A stretch of 64,000 nucleotides of DNA from assembly GCF_001683335.1 (NCBI RefSeq), contig NZ_CP016201.1, positions 713,486 through 777,485 of the forward strand, written 5' to 3'. This DNA comes from Selenomonas sp. oral taxon 126. GTDB lineage: Bacteria > Bacillota > Negativicutes > Selenomonadales > Selenomonadaceae. Positions 8,303-15,694 of the stretch are shown here, in pieces; the stretch's first letter is position 1; every line of letters begins with the position of its first letter. The notes under the pieces are model-generated. The model worked only from the letters and a program-made list of their open reading frames with translations, was not told the origin of the DNA and did not search any database. A program made the translations under genes and the position numbers.

Positions 8303-8866
8303 ATGGAAAACGTAGGGCGCAAAGCCGCCATTCTCGCCGCCGCATTTGCCTCCGTCGGCGCACTCGGCGCAGCGTATTTCTATCGCCATGACATCGCTTT
8401 TTCCATCGCCGATGTCGTGCATCCCGAGTGGAATGCGGGCGAGGCGCGCCTTGCGGATGCCTATGACCGCCGCTACACCCTTCTCAACAACGGCGACGGC
8501 ACGGAGACCGCACTCTATGACGACAGCACTGCCGTCACCTTTCGCCACGACGGCGCGGGCGACCTCGTCTGGCTGTTCGGTACGGCGAGCCTCCTCGCCC
8601 CCCTCGCACCGAACTACTTCGCCTTCCACGGATTTTCCTATGCGGGCGGCACGATGGATCTCGCGCAGATGACCTACCGCGCAAACGCGCCGCTTGCGCC
8701 GCTGCCCAAGAAATATACCGCATCCGGCACAGGCACGCATGGACATGGGGTCAATCACAGCTATGCGGGGCGCAGCTACAACGAAAAGAAAAGCGAAAGG
8801 GCGGGCGAGGTCAGCCGGCGATCCGGCTTCGGACAGGCAGGGCTCCGCTCCTCGGGAGGTTCGTAA
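8303..8866 (+). CDS. Exported or anchored protein, YgiB/DUF1190-like by context and tail
   Basis: 187 residues beginning MENVGRKAAILAAAFASVG, an N-terminal signal or membrane anchor. The middle part is predicted soluble (LLNNGDGTETALYDDSTAVT, NYFAFHGFSYAGG). The tail is Ser/Gly/Arg-rich (SRRSGFGQAGLRSSGGS), closely recalling the GGFG...SSRSMGG end of E. coli YgiB, whose gene precedes the ATP-grasp gene ygiC. The start follows AGAGGAGGTTCTGC. It ends 1 nt before the GTG of the synthase-like gene, so the two are coupled. The YgiB link is inferred from tail and position only. Confidence 0.65.
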   Translation: MENVGRKAAILAAAFASVGALGAAYFYRHDIAFSIADVVHPEWNAGEARLADAYDRRYTLLNNGDGTETALYDDSTAVTFRHDGAGDLVWLFGTASLLAPLAPNYFAFHGFSYAGGTMDLAQMTYRANAPLAPLPKKYTASGTGTHGHGVNHSYAGRSYNEKKSERAGEVSRRSGFGQAGLRSSGGS

Positions 8867-8867
8867 C

Positions 8868-10208
8868 GTGAACAGCACACAGAAAGAGACCTACATTGAC
8901 GCACTTGACCCGACCATCTTCACCTATATTCAATACGGCGACTATGCCGACCGCTATCCAACACATACCGTGCAGGAGTTTCCGCAGAGATTCTATGATG
9001 AACTGCGGACGGCATCGGCGGGGCTCTTTCACATCTTCTGCAAGGCGGCAGAGGTCTTGCAGAACGCACCTGACGACTTCGCGCGCGCAATGGATCTGCC
9101 GCGCGAGATGCTCCCCTATCTGCGCATCCCGAACGCCTTCCGCCTGTCGACATGGCTCTCGCGCTTTGACTTCGTACTCGATGAGGAAGGGCGTATCCGC
9201 ATGGTCGAGATCAATGCGGATACGCCCTGTTTTATCGTGGAGTCCTTCTATGCGAACGGCGTCGCGGCAGAGTATTTCGGTCGACGCGATCCGAATGCGG
9301 GCGCACGCACGCAGCTGCGGGATTTTCTCACGCAGATTCACGCGCATCTTGCCGCGCCCGTTGCCGACCTAACGAAGGGCACGCTCCCGCCGCGCCCGTT
9401 CGTATTCAGCTGCTTTGACGACTATCCCGAAGATCTGGCGAATACGCGCTTCCTCATGCAGCTCATGCAGGAGGGTGCGCCCCACGGCGACATCCGCTTC
9501 CTCTCGTTCTACGAGATGGAGATCGACGAGCGAGGCATTCCTCTCGCGGACAGTGCATATACATCCGCGCTCTATCGACTGCATCCGATGGAGATATTGA
9601 TTGATGAGCGCACGCCGGACGGAGAGCCGCTCGGTGCACTGTTTCTGGATTTATATAAGGAAGGAAAATTTGCATTGATGAATCCGCCCGAGGCGATTCT
9701 CCTGCAAAACAAGTCCTTTATGGCACTCGTCTACGCACTCGCACGGACGGAGCAGTTCCTAACCGCCGAGGAGTGTGCGCTTGTCCGCCGCTATCTCGTC
9801 CCTTCGTATTTCGAGGAGGATTTTGCCGCGCTCATGGACGGCACATACATCCGCAAGGAGATCTGGGGGCGCGAGGGGAAGAACGTCCGTCTGGTCGAAA
9901 AGCAGGGCGACCACGCGAAAACCGTGCATGAGAAGCAGCCCGACAACGTGGACGAGATCATCTGCCGCCCGAGCCGCGCGGCGATGTATCAGGACTTCGT
10001 CCGTCAGCCGCGCTTCGTCCACACGGTCGACTCCGGCACGATCGACGGCTGTCTGACCCTCTCGTGCTTCATGCTCTTTGACACGCCCTCTGCCGTCGGC
10101 GCACGCTTCTCCCCCGCTGAGATCGCGGGGACGGAGGCGTACTTTCTGCCGCTTGTCGTGGGGGAGGACAGCAGCTACACGGATTCATTCTCTACAAATG
10201 TCTTTTGA
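8868..10208 (+). CDS. Glutathionylspermidine-synthase-like ATP-grasp ligase (YgiC/YjfC type)
   Basis: A 446-residue predicted cytoplasmic ligase. The N-terminal part contains RMVEINADTPCFIVESF (around residue 110), the central part YRLHPMEIL and LLQNKSFMALVYAL, and the ATP-grasp end has IWGREGKNVRLVEK and ends VGEDSSYTDSFSTNVF. These match the synthetase domain of glutathionylspermidine synthase, without the amidase domain. The GTG at 8868 follows GGGAGGTTCGTAAC. Enzymes of this class make an amide between a peptide or carboxylate and an amine; the true substrates of the YgiC group are uncertain. The 3' end overlaps the convergent hepT gene by 34 nt. Confidence 0.85.
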   Translation: MNSTQKETYIDALDPTIFTYIQYGDYADRYPTHTVQEFPQRFYDELRTASAGLFHIFCKAAEVLQNAPDDFARAMDLPREMLPYLRIPNAFRLSTWLSRFDFVLDEEGRIRMVEINADTPCFIVESFYANGVAAEYFGRRDPNAGARTQLRDFLTQIHAHLAAPVADLTKGTLPPRPFVFSCFDDYPEDLANTRFLMQLMQEGAPHGDIRFLSFYEMEIDERGIPLADSAYTSALYRLHPMEILIDERTPDGEPLGALFLDLYKEGKFALMNPPEAILLQNKSFMALVYALARTEQFLTAEECALVRRYLVPSYFEEDFAALMDGTYIRKEIWGREGKNVRLVEKQGDHAKTVHEKQPDNVDEIICRPSRAAMYQDFVRQPRFVHTVDSGTIDGCLTLSCFMLFDTPSAVGARFSPAEIAGTEAYFLPLVVGEDSSYTDSFSTNVF

Positions 10209-10525
10209 ATGGCAGTCAATTTTATCCGCAGGTCCGGCATATCATCGGAAACAATCTCCCAAATCAGACGTAGATTTACTCCTTCGTAGTCATGAACAAT
10301 GCGGTTTCTGAGACCATAAATTTGCGCCCATGCTACTTGAGGATTTTCCGCTTTGACCGCATCCCCCAATTTGGTGGTGAGCTCTCCAATCTGACTGAGA
10401 TTGAACACACAGGCTTCTATGAGCATATCATTGGTGCGGAAATCATCATAGGAAAGCCCTTTGCAGTACGCACAAATCTTAGCAGTATATCTGAGCATTT
10501 TGTCAACGATGACTCTATCGCGCAT
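10175..10525 (-). CDS. hepT: HepT-like HEPN-domain toxin (DUF86)
   Basis: A 116-residue all-alpha HEPN protein. The RNase motif RX4HXY is seen as RNRIVHDY at residues 73-80. It is the toxin of the HepT/MntA system, in which the antitoxin inactivates HepT by adding AMP residues to the tyrosine of this motif. Start at 10525 (MRDRVIVDKML) overlaps the upstream mntA by 11 nt. The stop lies inside the 3' end of the convergent synthase-like gene. The locus looks intact, unlike most other toxin loci in the window. Confidence 0.88.
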   Translation of the reverse strand: MRDRVIVDKMLRYTAKICAYCKGLSYDDFRTNDMLIEACVFNLSQIGELTTKLGDAVKAENPQVAWAQIYGLRNRIVHDYEGVNLRLIWEIVSDDMPDLRIKLTAIQKTFVENESV

Positions 10526-10811
10526 AAATCTCAATCCCCGTCTGTCTGATTTCCTCGGCAATACGTGACTTCGGCTCGACATGAGTGATGTCGAATACGT
10601 CCATCTCCTTATCGTCCAGAGCCTCCCGTAGTTCCTCGACGAAGCCCACGAATCTCAGCCCACGCAGGTCACTGTCCACGAGCAAATCCACATCACTGCT
10701 CTGCGTGGCATTTCCCTTTCCATATGAACCAAATAGAATCGCCTGCCGGATTTGATGACTGATAAATATGGGCTGCAACCTCTGCTTAATTTCATTTGGT
10801 GTAAAAATCAT
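10515..10811 (-). CDS. mntA: MntA-like nucleotidyltransferase antitoxin
   Basis: 98 residues of the minimal nucleotidyltransferase fold. The motif GSYGKG at 28-33 is followed by the acidic pair in SSDVDLLVD (Asp40, Asp42), giving the GSX10DXD pattern needed for AMP transfer. It lies upstream of and overlaps hepT. The start at 10811 follows GGGAGGAGGCGAAGAC. It would silence HepT by AMPylation. Confidence 0.88.
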   Translation of the reverse strand: MIFTPNEIKQRLQPIFISHQIRQAILFGSYGKGNATQSSDVDLLVDSDLRGLRFVGFVEELREALDDKEMDVFDITHVEPKSRIAEEIRQTGIEIYAR

Positions 10812-10869
10812 GTCTTCGCCTCCTCCCATACTTTTCATTGTAGCAGTCCCGCTGGAGAACGGCAAGAAA

Positions 10870-10903
10870 AAAGACGGAAAGGCAATGCGCCTATTCCGTC
10901 TTT
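10870..10903. terminator. Bidirectional hairpin upstream of mntA
   Basis: AAAGACGGAA (10870-10879) pairs with TTCCGTCTTT (10894-10903). It separates the mntA leader from the small toxin locus and may end an upstream-directed transcript. Confidence 0.6.
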
Positions 10904-10950
10904 AGAAACTTTGTGCTATACTGAATATGTGGCTGACGATCGTAGGTTTT

Positions 10951-10969
10951 CTCCCGCAAGGGAGGTGAT
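10951..10969 (+). promoter_or_regulatory. Hairpin hiding the ribosome binding site of a small toxin gene
   Basis: CTCCC-GCAA-GGGAG (10951-10964) is a GC stem with a GNRA tetraloop. The right arm is part of the strong ribosome binding site GGGAGGTGAT (10960-10969) for the ATG at 10974. The same design precedes the peptide gene at 28063-28137. A TATACT -10 element lies at 10917-10922. Confidence 0.6.
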
Positions 10970-10973
10970 GTGC

Positions 10974-11219
10974 ATGAGCCTGTATGAAATACTTTCGCTC
11001 GTGTGAGGGAAGCACTGATAAACTCAGCCGCGCCATCTTGGCGCATCTTTTTCGCCCTCTCTGTGTCGATAAATCCTCCACATAGCACTTGCTATGCGTC
11101 CGGTTTATCTCCTTGACAGGACAAAAAATCTGCACCAATCTGACGGACTTCATTTTATCAGCGATTCCCTTGCGGCGGCAACGCTCGCGGTCAACATCAT
11201 ATTCTTGCTTGTAAAATAG
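10974..11219 (+). pseudogene. Small hydrophobic holin-like (type I-style) toxin gene split by a MITE
   Basis: Ten codons (MSLYEILSLV) follow a strong ribosome binding site, then the frame stops at the junction with repeat copy 3 at 11008. Directly after the repeat (11169-11219) the codons LAAATLAVNIIFLLVK and a TAG continue a perfect hydrophobic helix. Joined, the two parts make a peptide of about 26 residues, of the size and pattern of the MxxYExLxLM... holin-like toxins common in Firmicutes type I toxin-antitoxin loci. A structured terminator follows. The gene is broken by the insertion. Confidence 0.65.
11008..11168 (+). repeat. MITE-like repeat, copy 3 (inside the small toxin gene)
   Basis: 161 bp, GGAAGCACTGATAAA ... 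TTTATCAGCGATTCC. It has inserted after codon 10 of the small hydrophobic peptide gene and supplies its premature stop at the junction. Confidence 0.9.
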
Positions 11220-11263
11220 ACAAGAAAAAAGAACCTACCGCAAGGTAACGAAGGCTCTTTCTT
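11219..11263. terminator. Structured terminator after the split toxin gene
   Basis: AAAGA...TCTTT arms enclose an inner ACC-GCAA-GGT hairpin, and both sides are A/T-rich. In holin-like toxin loci such a shared terminator separates toxin mRNA from a convergent antisense RNA. A TATAAT on the minus strand (11276-11281) could serve that RNA but lacks a good -35. Nothing else is seen between here and the symporter stop at 11353. Confidence 0.5.
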
Positions 11264-11352
11264 CAAGCAACAAAGATTATAGGGAGAGACCGACGTTCCT
11301 ACTCGTCAGTCACTCTTTTTGTGTCTTTTTATATCGTTACGACCAAATCTTG

Positions 11353-12804
11353 TCAAGCCCGCTCTCTGCTGCGCTCCCAGTAACTCCCCACGAGGAAGAA
11401 GAGAAGAGAGACGGTGATGCCGACAGCAATCGGGTGCAGTCCGAACGGTTTGAAGCCTGCCGCCATCGCCGCGCAGTAGACCACGGTGCCGCCCGCCATC
11501 GCCGCGAGCGCGCCCGTCCGCCGCGCCCACTTCGTAAAGAGCCCAAAGACGAGCACCCAGAAGAACGCCGTCTCGAGTCCGCCGAACGCGAACATATTGA
11601 TGAGCCAGATCAGCGACGGCGGCGCAACGGCGAGGAGAAACACGATGATGCCGAGCACGGCGGTGATGCCCATTGAGAGGCGGCGCAGCGTCTGCTCCGA
11701 GACGGATTTCTTCCGCTTCTGCATATGGTGGAGGTAGACGTCCTTCACCACCGCCGACGAGGCGACGATGAGGACGCCCGAGATGGTTGAGATCGACGCT
11801 GCCAAGGGGCCGATGATCGCAAATCCGAGGAGTTCGGGGGGCATGACCTGTGCCATGAGCTGTGGGATGACACTGTCCACACCACCGAGTGCCTTTGCAT
11901 CGACACCGAGCACCCCGCGCCCGAGGACGCCGACGAGATTCACCGCAATGTTCATAAAGGCGATGACGACCGTGCCGATGATCATCGCGCGGTGCATATC
12001 GCGGCTGCTCCGATAGCTGATGCCGCGCACAACCGACTGCGGCAGTGCAATCGTGAGCGCACCCACGAGCAGCCACTGCGAGATGTAGAGGGAGATCGGC
12101 ATGCGCCCCGCCGCTGTCGGCGTCAGCATCTCTGGATGTGCAGAGCGCAGATTCGCGAGAATCGCCGCGAGTCCGCCGCCCGCATCGAGCACATAGTAGA
12201 AGAGCAGGACGATGCCGAGCATCATCACGATTGCACAGCAGGTATCTGTCAATGCAACGGCACGGAATCCGCCGATCGATGTATAGATAACAACGACGAT
12301 GCCGAACAGCACCAGCCCCAGCTCGTAGCTATAGCCCGTAACGGCGGCAAAGAGCTGCGCCCCGCCGACGAACTGCGCGACCATCGAGGCGGCAAAGAAG
12401 ACGACAATCACAAGCGCGGCAATCGCCGCGAGCGCGTCCGACTGATAGCGGTGACGGATGATATCGACAATGGTGACAGCGTGGATGCGCCGCGCCAGAC
12501 GCGCGACCTTCTTGCCGAAGATGCCGAGCACGAGGAAGATTGTCATCGTCTGAATGACCGCCATGTAGATCCAGCCGAAGCCGATCTCGTACGCCATCCC
12601 GGGACCGCCGACAAAGGAGCTGACGGAGCTGTACGTCGCGACCATCGTCATTGCAAGCACGAACGCGCCGAGCGTCTGCCCGCCGACGAAATAGTTCGAG
12701 AGGAAACCGCCCGCAGAGCCGGCACGCCGCACATAGAACCCGAGCGCAAGCATTGCCGCCATAAAGCCGAGGAGCGGCAGCAGTACCATGAGATTGCCGT
12801 TCAT
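11353..12804 (-). CDS. panF: Sodium/pantothenate-type symporter (SSS family)
   Basis: A 483-residue protein with about 13 membrane segments. FVGGQTLGAFVLAMTMVATY with SSVSSFVGGPGMAYEIGFGW in the N-terminal third is typical of PanF, as are the later GGFRAVALTD and VRGISYRSSRDMHRAM. It imports pantothenate, the coenzyme A precursor, driven by sodium. It overlaps the upstream YhdT-like gene by 4 nt, and yhdT-panF is a conserved pair, which supports the substrate call over other SSS members. Confidence 0.85.
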   Translation of the reverse strand: MNGNLMVLLPLLGFMAAMLALGFYVRRAGSAGGFLSNYFVGGQTLGAFVLAMTMVATYSSVSSFVGGPGMAYEIGFGWIYMAVIQTMTIFLVLGIFGKKVARLARRIHAVTIVDIIRHRYQSDALAAIAALVIVVFFAASMVAQFVGGAQLFAAVTGYSYELGLVLFGIVVVIYTSIGGFRAVALTDTCCAIVMMLGIVLLFYYVLDAGGGLAAILANLRSAHPEMLTPTAAGRMPISLYISQWLLVGALTIALPQSVVRGISYRSSRDMHRAMIIGTVVIAFMNIAVNLVGVLGRGVLGVDAKALGGVDSVIPQLMAQVMPPELLGFAIIGPLAASISTISGVLIVASSAVVKDVYLHHMQKRKKSVSEQTLRRLSMGITAVLGIIVFLLAVAPPSLIWLINMFAFGGLETAFFWVLVFGLFTKWARRTGALAAMAGGTVVYCAAMAAGFKPFGLHPIAVGITVSLLFFLVGSYWERSRERA

Positions 12805-13061
12805 CGCGATGCCCCCTCTCCGCGCTCATCGAGGGACATATCCTCTGCCGCATATGCCAGATACACGGCAATGACCGCGCCCACAACGAGCACGCCGACC
12901 GTCGATGTGACCGCCCAGAGCGGGAAGCCCGCAATCGTCACATCCACATCCGCAAGCCCGAAGCCGAGTGCCGTCCAGAGCACGGCAAAGAGCACGCCTG
13001 CCGCAGCGGTACGCCTCGCCTCACGTGCGATGGCGTCCGCCGCCTTCTTTTCATCCTGCAT
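12801..13061 (-). CDS. yhdT: YhdT-like small membrane partner of PanF (DUF997)
   Basis: 86 residues, two membrane segments (AGVLFAVLWTALGFGLAD and TVGVLVVGAVIAVYLAY). It starts at 13061 (MQDEKKAADAIAREA) after AGGAGGTTCATC. Stop and start overlap with panF by 4 nt. Members of this family are found next to panF and are presumed accessory subunits; the exact role is unknown. Confidence 0.82.
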   Translation of the reverse strand: MQDEKKAADAIAREARRTAAAGVLFAVLWTALGFGLADVDVTIAGFPLWAVTSTVGVLVVGAVIAVYLAYAAEDMSLDERGEGASR

Positions 13062-13165
13062 GATGAACCTCCTATACAGTTTTGCCGTCGGAGGCACAAG
13101 GCTCTCCGCAGCGTTATACGAACTCCGCCTATCCTACCATATCTTTCTACACGATGCAATCTTAT

Positions 13166-13340
13166 GGAAGCACTGATAAGGAAGCACTGATAAATTCAGC
13201 CGCGCCGTCTTAGCACATCTTTTTCGCCCTGTCTGTGTCGACAAATCCTCCACATAGCCCTTGCTATGCGTCCGGTTTGTCTCCTTGACAGGACAAAAAA
13301 TCTGCACTAATCCGACGGACTTCATTTTATCAGCGATTCC
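13166..13340 (+). repeat. MITE-like repeat, copy 4, with a second left end
   Basis: The full 161-bp copy is 13180-13340. In front of it lies a 14-bp extra left end (GGAAGCACTGATAA, 13166-13179), so the left terminus is present twice. ATAA borders both sides of the full copy and may be a target duplication made by insertion into an older fragment. The rest of the gap up to the chemoreceptor (13341-13494) is AT-rich with no gene or clear promoter. Confidence 0.88.
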
Positions 13341-13494
13341 ATAAATTCTGCTTGGGACTGTTATTCAGAGAATATAGGTCAATTTTCCTGTTTTTTCTGC
13401 AAAACAAGATGAGAAAGCCTTGATTTAAACTATAAAATCATATATCATGAATCAGAGTTTCAAACATTTATGCAGAACGGAAAGGGGCTGTATT

Positions 13495-15471
13495 TTGGGA
13501 ATTAAACAAAAGTTGTTGCTGATGGGCGTACTTATGGCACTGCTCGTCGTGGCGATCTGCGGCATCGGCTACCATCAGGCGCAGACAGCACTTGAGGAGA
13601 GTGTATCGGGGGAGATTAACGCTGCGCTCACCGTCGAAGCGGAGAAGTTGGACGGATGGATGTCGCGCAAGATTCAGCGTGTGGACAGCGCAGCAAACCT
13701 CGTCGGTGCACTGGACGGCAATCCGGTCGAGATGTCTCCCGCCATCATGAGTCTCGCTGCAGGAGACAAGGACGTGATCGACCTCGCATACGGTGCGGAG
13801 GACGCGCGTTTTATCAGCTACTCGGACGGCAACCTCACGGGCAAGTTCAACCCGCTGGATCGTCCGTGGTACACGGATGCAAAGGCGGCGGGCAAAACCA
13901 TCGTCACCTCTGCCTATCAGGATGCCATCTCCAAGAAGATGGTCGTCTCCGTCGCCGTTCCGTACAACGGAGCAGACGGCAAATTTCGCGGTGTCGTCAT
14001 CTCCGATGTCTCTCTTGATGCCCTCGACGAGCGTGTCAACGCTCTGAAATTCCACGGCGCGGGCAACGGCATCATCGTCGAGCAGGACGGGCTCATCATC
14101 GGCTCCACCGAAGGCCTGACCATGCACAATGCGACCGAAAATCCCGTGCTCAAAGAGCGTCTGCCCGAGATGCAGCAAAAGAAAAACGGCTACTTTGCGA
14201 TGGAAAAGGACGGCGAGCAGCAGATCATTGCGTATGCGACCGCCGCTTCCACCGGTTGGATTGTCGCTGTCGCCGTACCTGAGAGCGTCGCCTTTGCACA
14301 GCTCGCAAGTCTCAAGACGACTTACAGCGTGCTGAGCCTCATCGGTATCCTGCTCGTGGCGGGCATCATCTTTGCCCTCCTGCGCTTTGCTACGACCATC
14401 ACGGGCGCAACCGACCGCCTCATGCACCACGTCGACGCGCTCGCCAAGGGCGACCTCAGCCGGCCCGACCTGCCGGTCACCTCACAGGATGAGCTGGGGC
14501 AGCTCGCGGCGAACTTCAACACCATGATGAAGAACATCCGAAACGTCATCCGCCAAGTCGCGGGCACGGCGGAACAGCTCGCCGCCTCCTCCGAGCAGCT
14601 GACGGCGGGCGCACATCAGATGGCAGAGTCCGCCACCGAGATTGCGGGCACCGTCGCAAATGTCGCCGACGGCACGGATCGTCAGCTCGAGAGCATCGCA
14701 GACGCGAAGAAGAACATCGGCATCGTCTCCAACGACGTTGCAAGCGTCAGCGATAAGGCATCACGCGTCGCAGACAGCTCCGTCCGTACGGCAAACGCCG
14801 CCGCGAAGGGCGAGAGCCTCATGAACGACGCCATGCAGAAGATGACGAGCATCGAGCAGAGCGTCCTGCGCTCGGCAGAGGTCGTCGAGAAACTCGGCGA
14901 GAGCTCCAAGCAGATCGGTGAGATCGTCGAAACCATCTCCGCCATCGCCGAGCAGACCAACCTCCTCGCCCTGAACGCCGCCATCGAGGCAGCGCGTGCG
15001 GGTGAGACGGGACGCGGCTTTGCCGTCGTTGCCGAGGAGGTCAGGAAGCTCGCCGAGCAGTCCCGCGAGGCAGCGGAGCAGATCAAGGAGCGCATCACAA
15101 GCGTCCAGCACGACACCGAGCGCGCCGTCACCGCCATGCAGAGCGGCACAGACGAGGTGCAGGCGGGAACATCCGCCATCCACGAGGTCGGTTCGCAGTT
15201 CGAGGACATCATGCGCATGGTCGACGAGATGAAGGGGCAGATTGCGGACATCAGTAAATCCATGCAGACCGTCACAGAAGGGACGGAGCGGATTATCCAG
15301 TCCGCCACCACAGTGGGCGAGATTACAGAGAAAACGGCGGAGAACATGCAGAACATCTCCTCCTCGTCGCAGTCCCAATCTGCATCGAGCGAAGAGATCG
15401 CCTCTGCATCCCAGTCGCTTGCAACCCTCGCAACCGATCTCCAGAATACAACGAACAAGTTCAAACTCTAA
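13495..15471 (+). CDS. Methyl-accepting chemotaxis protein
   Basis: 658 residues with a TTG start at 13495 after GGAAAGGGG; an upstream in-frame ATG at 13447 lacks a ribosome binding site. A membrane segment (LLLMGVLMALLVVAICGIG) is followed by a periplasmic double-Cache-type sensor (RPWYTDAKAAGKTIV, then AIAYATAASTGWIVAV-like). A second membrane segment (VLSLIGILLVAGIIFALL), HAMP and a long coiled-coil signalling domain follow. The conserved hairpin tip is NLLALNAAIEAARAGETGRG. It senses a small ligand and signals through CheA/CheW to flagella; the ligand is unknown. No che gene is nearby. Confidence 0.94.
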   Translation: MGIKQKLLLMGVLMALLVVAICGIGYHQAQTALEESVSGEINAALTVEAEKLDGWMSRKIQRVDSAANLVGALDGNPVEMSPAIMSLAAGDKDVIDLAYGAEDARFISYSDGNLTGKFNPLDRPWYTDAKAAGKTIVTSAYQDAISKKMVVSVAVPYNGADGKFRGVVISDVSLDALDERVNALKFHGAGNGIIVEQDGLIIGSTEGLTMHNATENPVLKERLPEMQQKKNGYFAMEKDGEQQIIAYATAASTGWIVAVAVPESVAFAQLASLKTTYSVLSLIGILLVAGIIFALLRFATTITGATDRLMHHVDALAKGDLSRPDLPVTSQDELGQLAANFNTMMKNIRNVIRQVAGTAEQLAASSEQLTAGAHQMAESATEIAGTVANVADGTDRQLESIADAKKNIGIVSNDVASVSDKASRVADSSVRTANAAAKGESLMNDAMQKMTSIEQSVLRSAEVVEKLGESSKQIGEIVETISAIAEQTNLLALNAAIEAARAGETGRGFAVVAEEVRKLAEQSREAAEQIKERITSVQHDTERAVTAMQSGTDEVQAGTSAIHEVGSQFEDIMRMVDEMKGQIADISKSMQTVTEGTERIIQSATTVGEITEKTAENMQNISSSSQSQSASSEEIASASQSLATLATDLQNTTNKFKL

Positions 15472-15488
15472 ATTACATAGACATACGA

Positions 15489-15526
15489 ACCGCCCTGTGG
15501 ACTTCGGTCTACAGGGCGGTTTTTTT
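15489..15526 (+). terminator. Terminator of the chemoreceptor gene
   Basis: ACCGCCCTGT pairs with ACAGGGCGGT, followed by seven T. It lies 18 nt after the stop. Confidence 0.92.
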
Positions 15527-15626
15527 GCACGAATTGGACGCTCCATCGGCACATTTTATGATTCATCTCAATTTTTTGCTATTTTATAGTTATTTATTCC
15601 TATTTATTGTTATTTATCTTCTAAAG

Positions 15627-15665
15627 AAAAAGCACCGCTCGGATTTTTCCAAGAGGTGCTTTTTT
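15627..15665. terminator. Terminator of the TonB receptor gene (bidirectional)
   Basis: AAAAAGCACC pairs with GGTGCTTTTT. T runs lie on both sides. It is 30 nt past the stop of the minus-strand receptor gene. Confidence 0.85.
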
Positions 15666-15694
15666 CCGTTCTCGTTTTCCATGCAGAATGTTAT

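Noticed and set aside
11276-11304. Antisense promoter for the split holin-like toxin
   Set aside because: TATAAT is present on the minus strand but the hexamer 17 nt upstream (GAGTAG) is not a -35 element.
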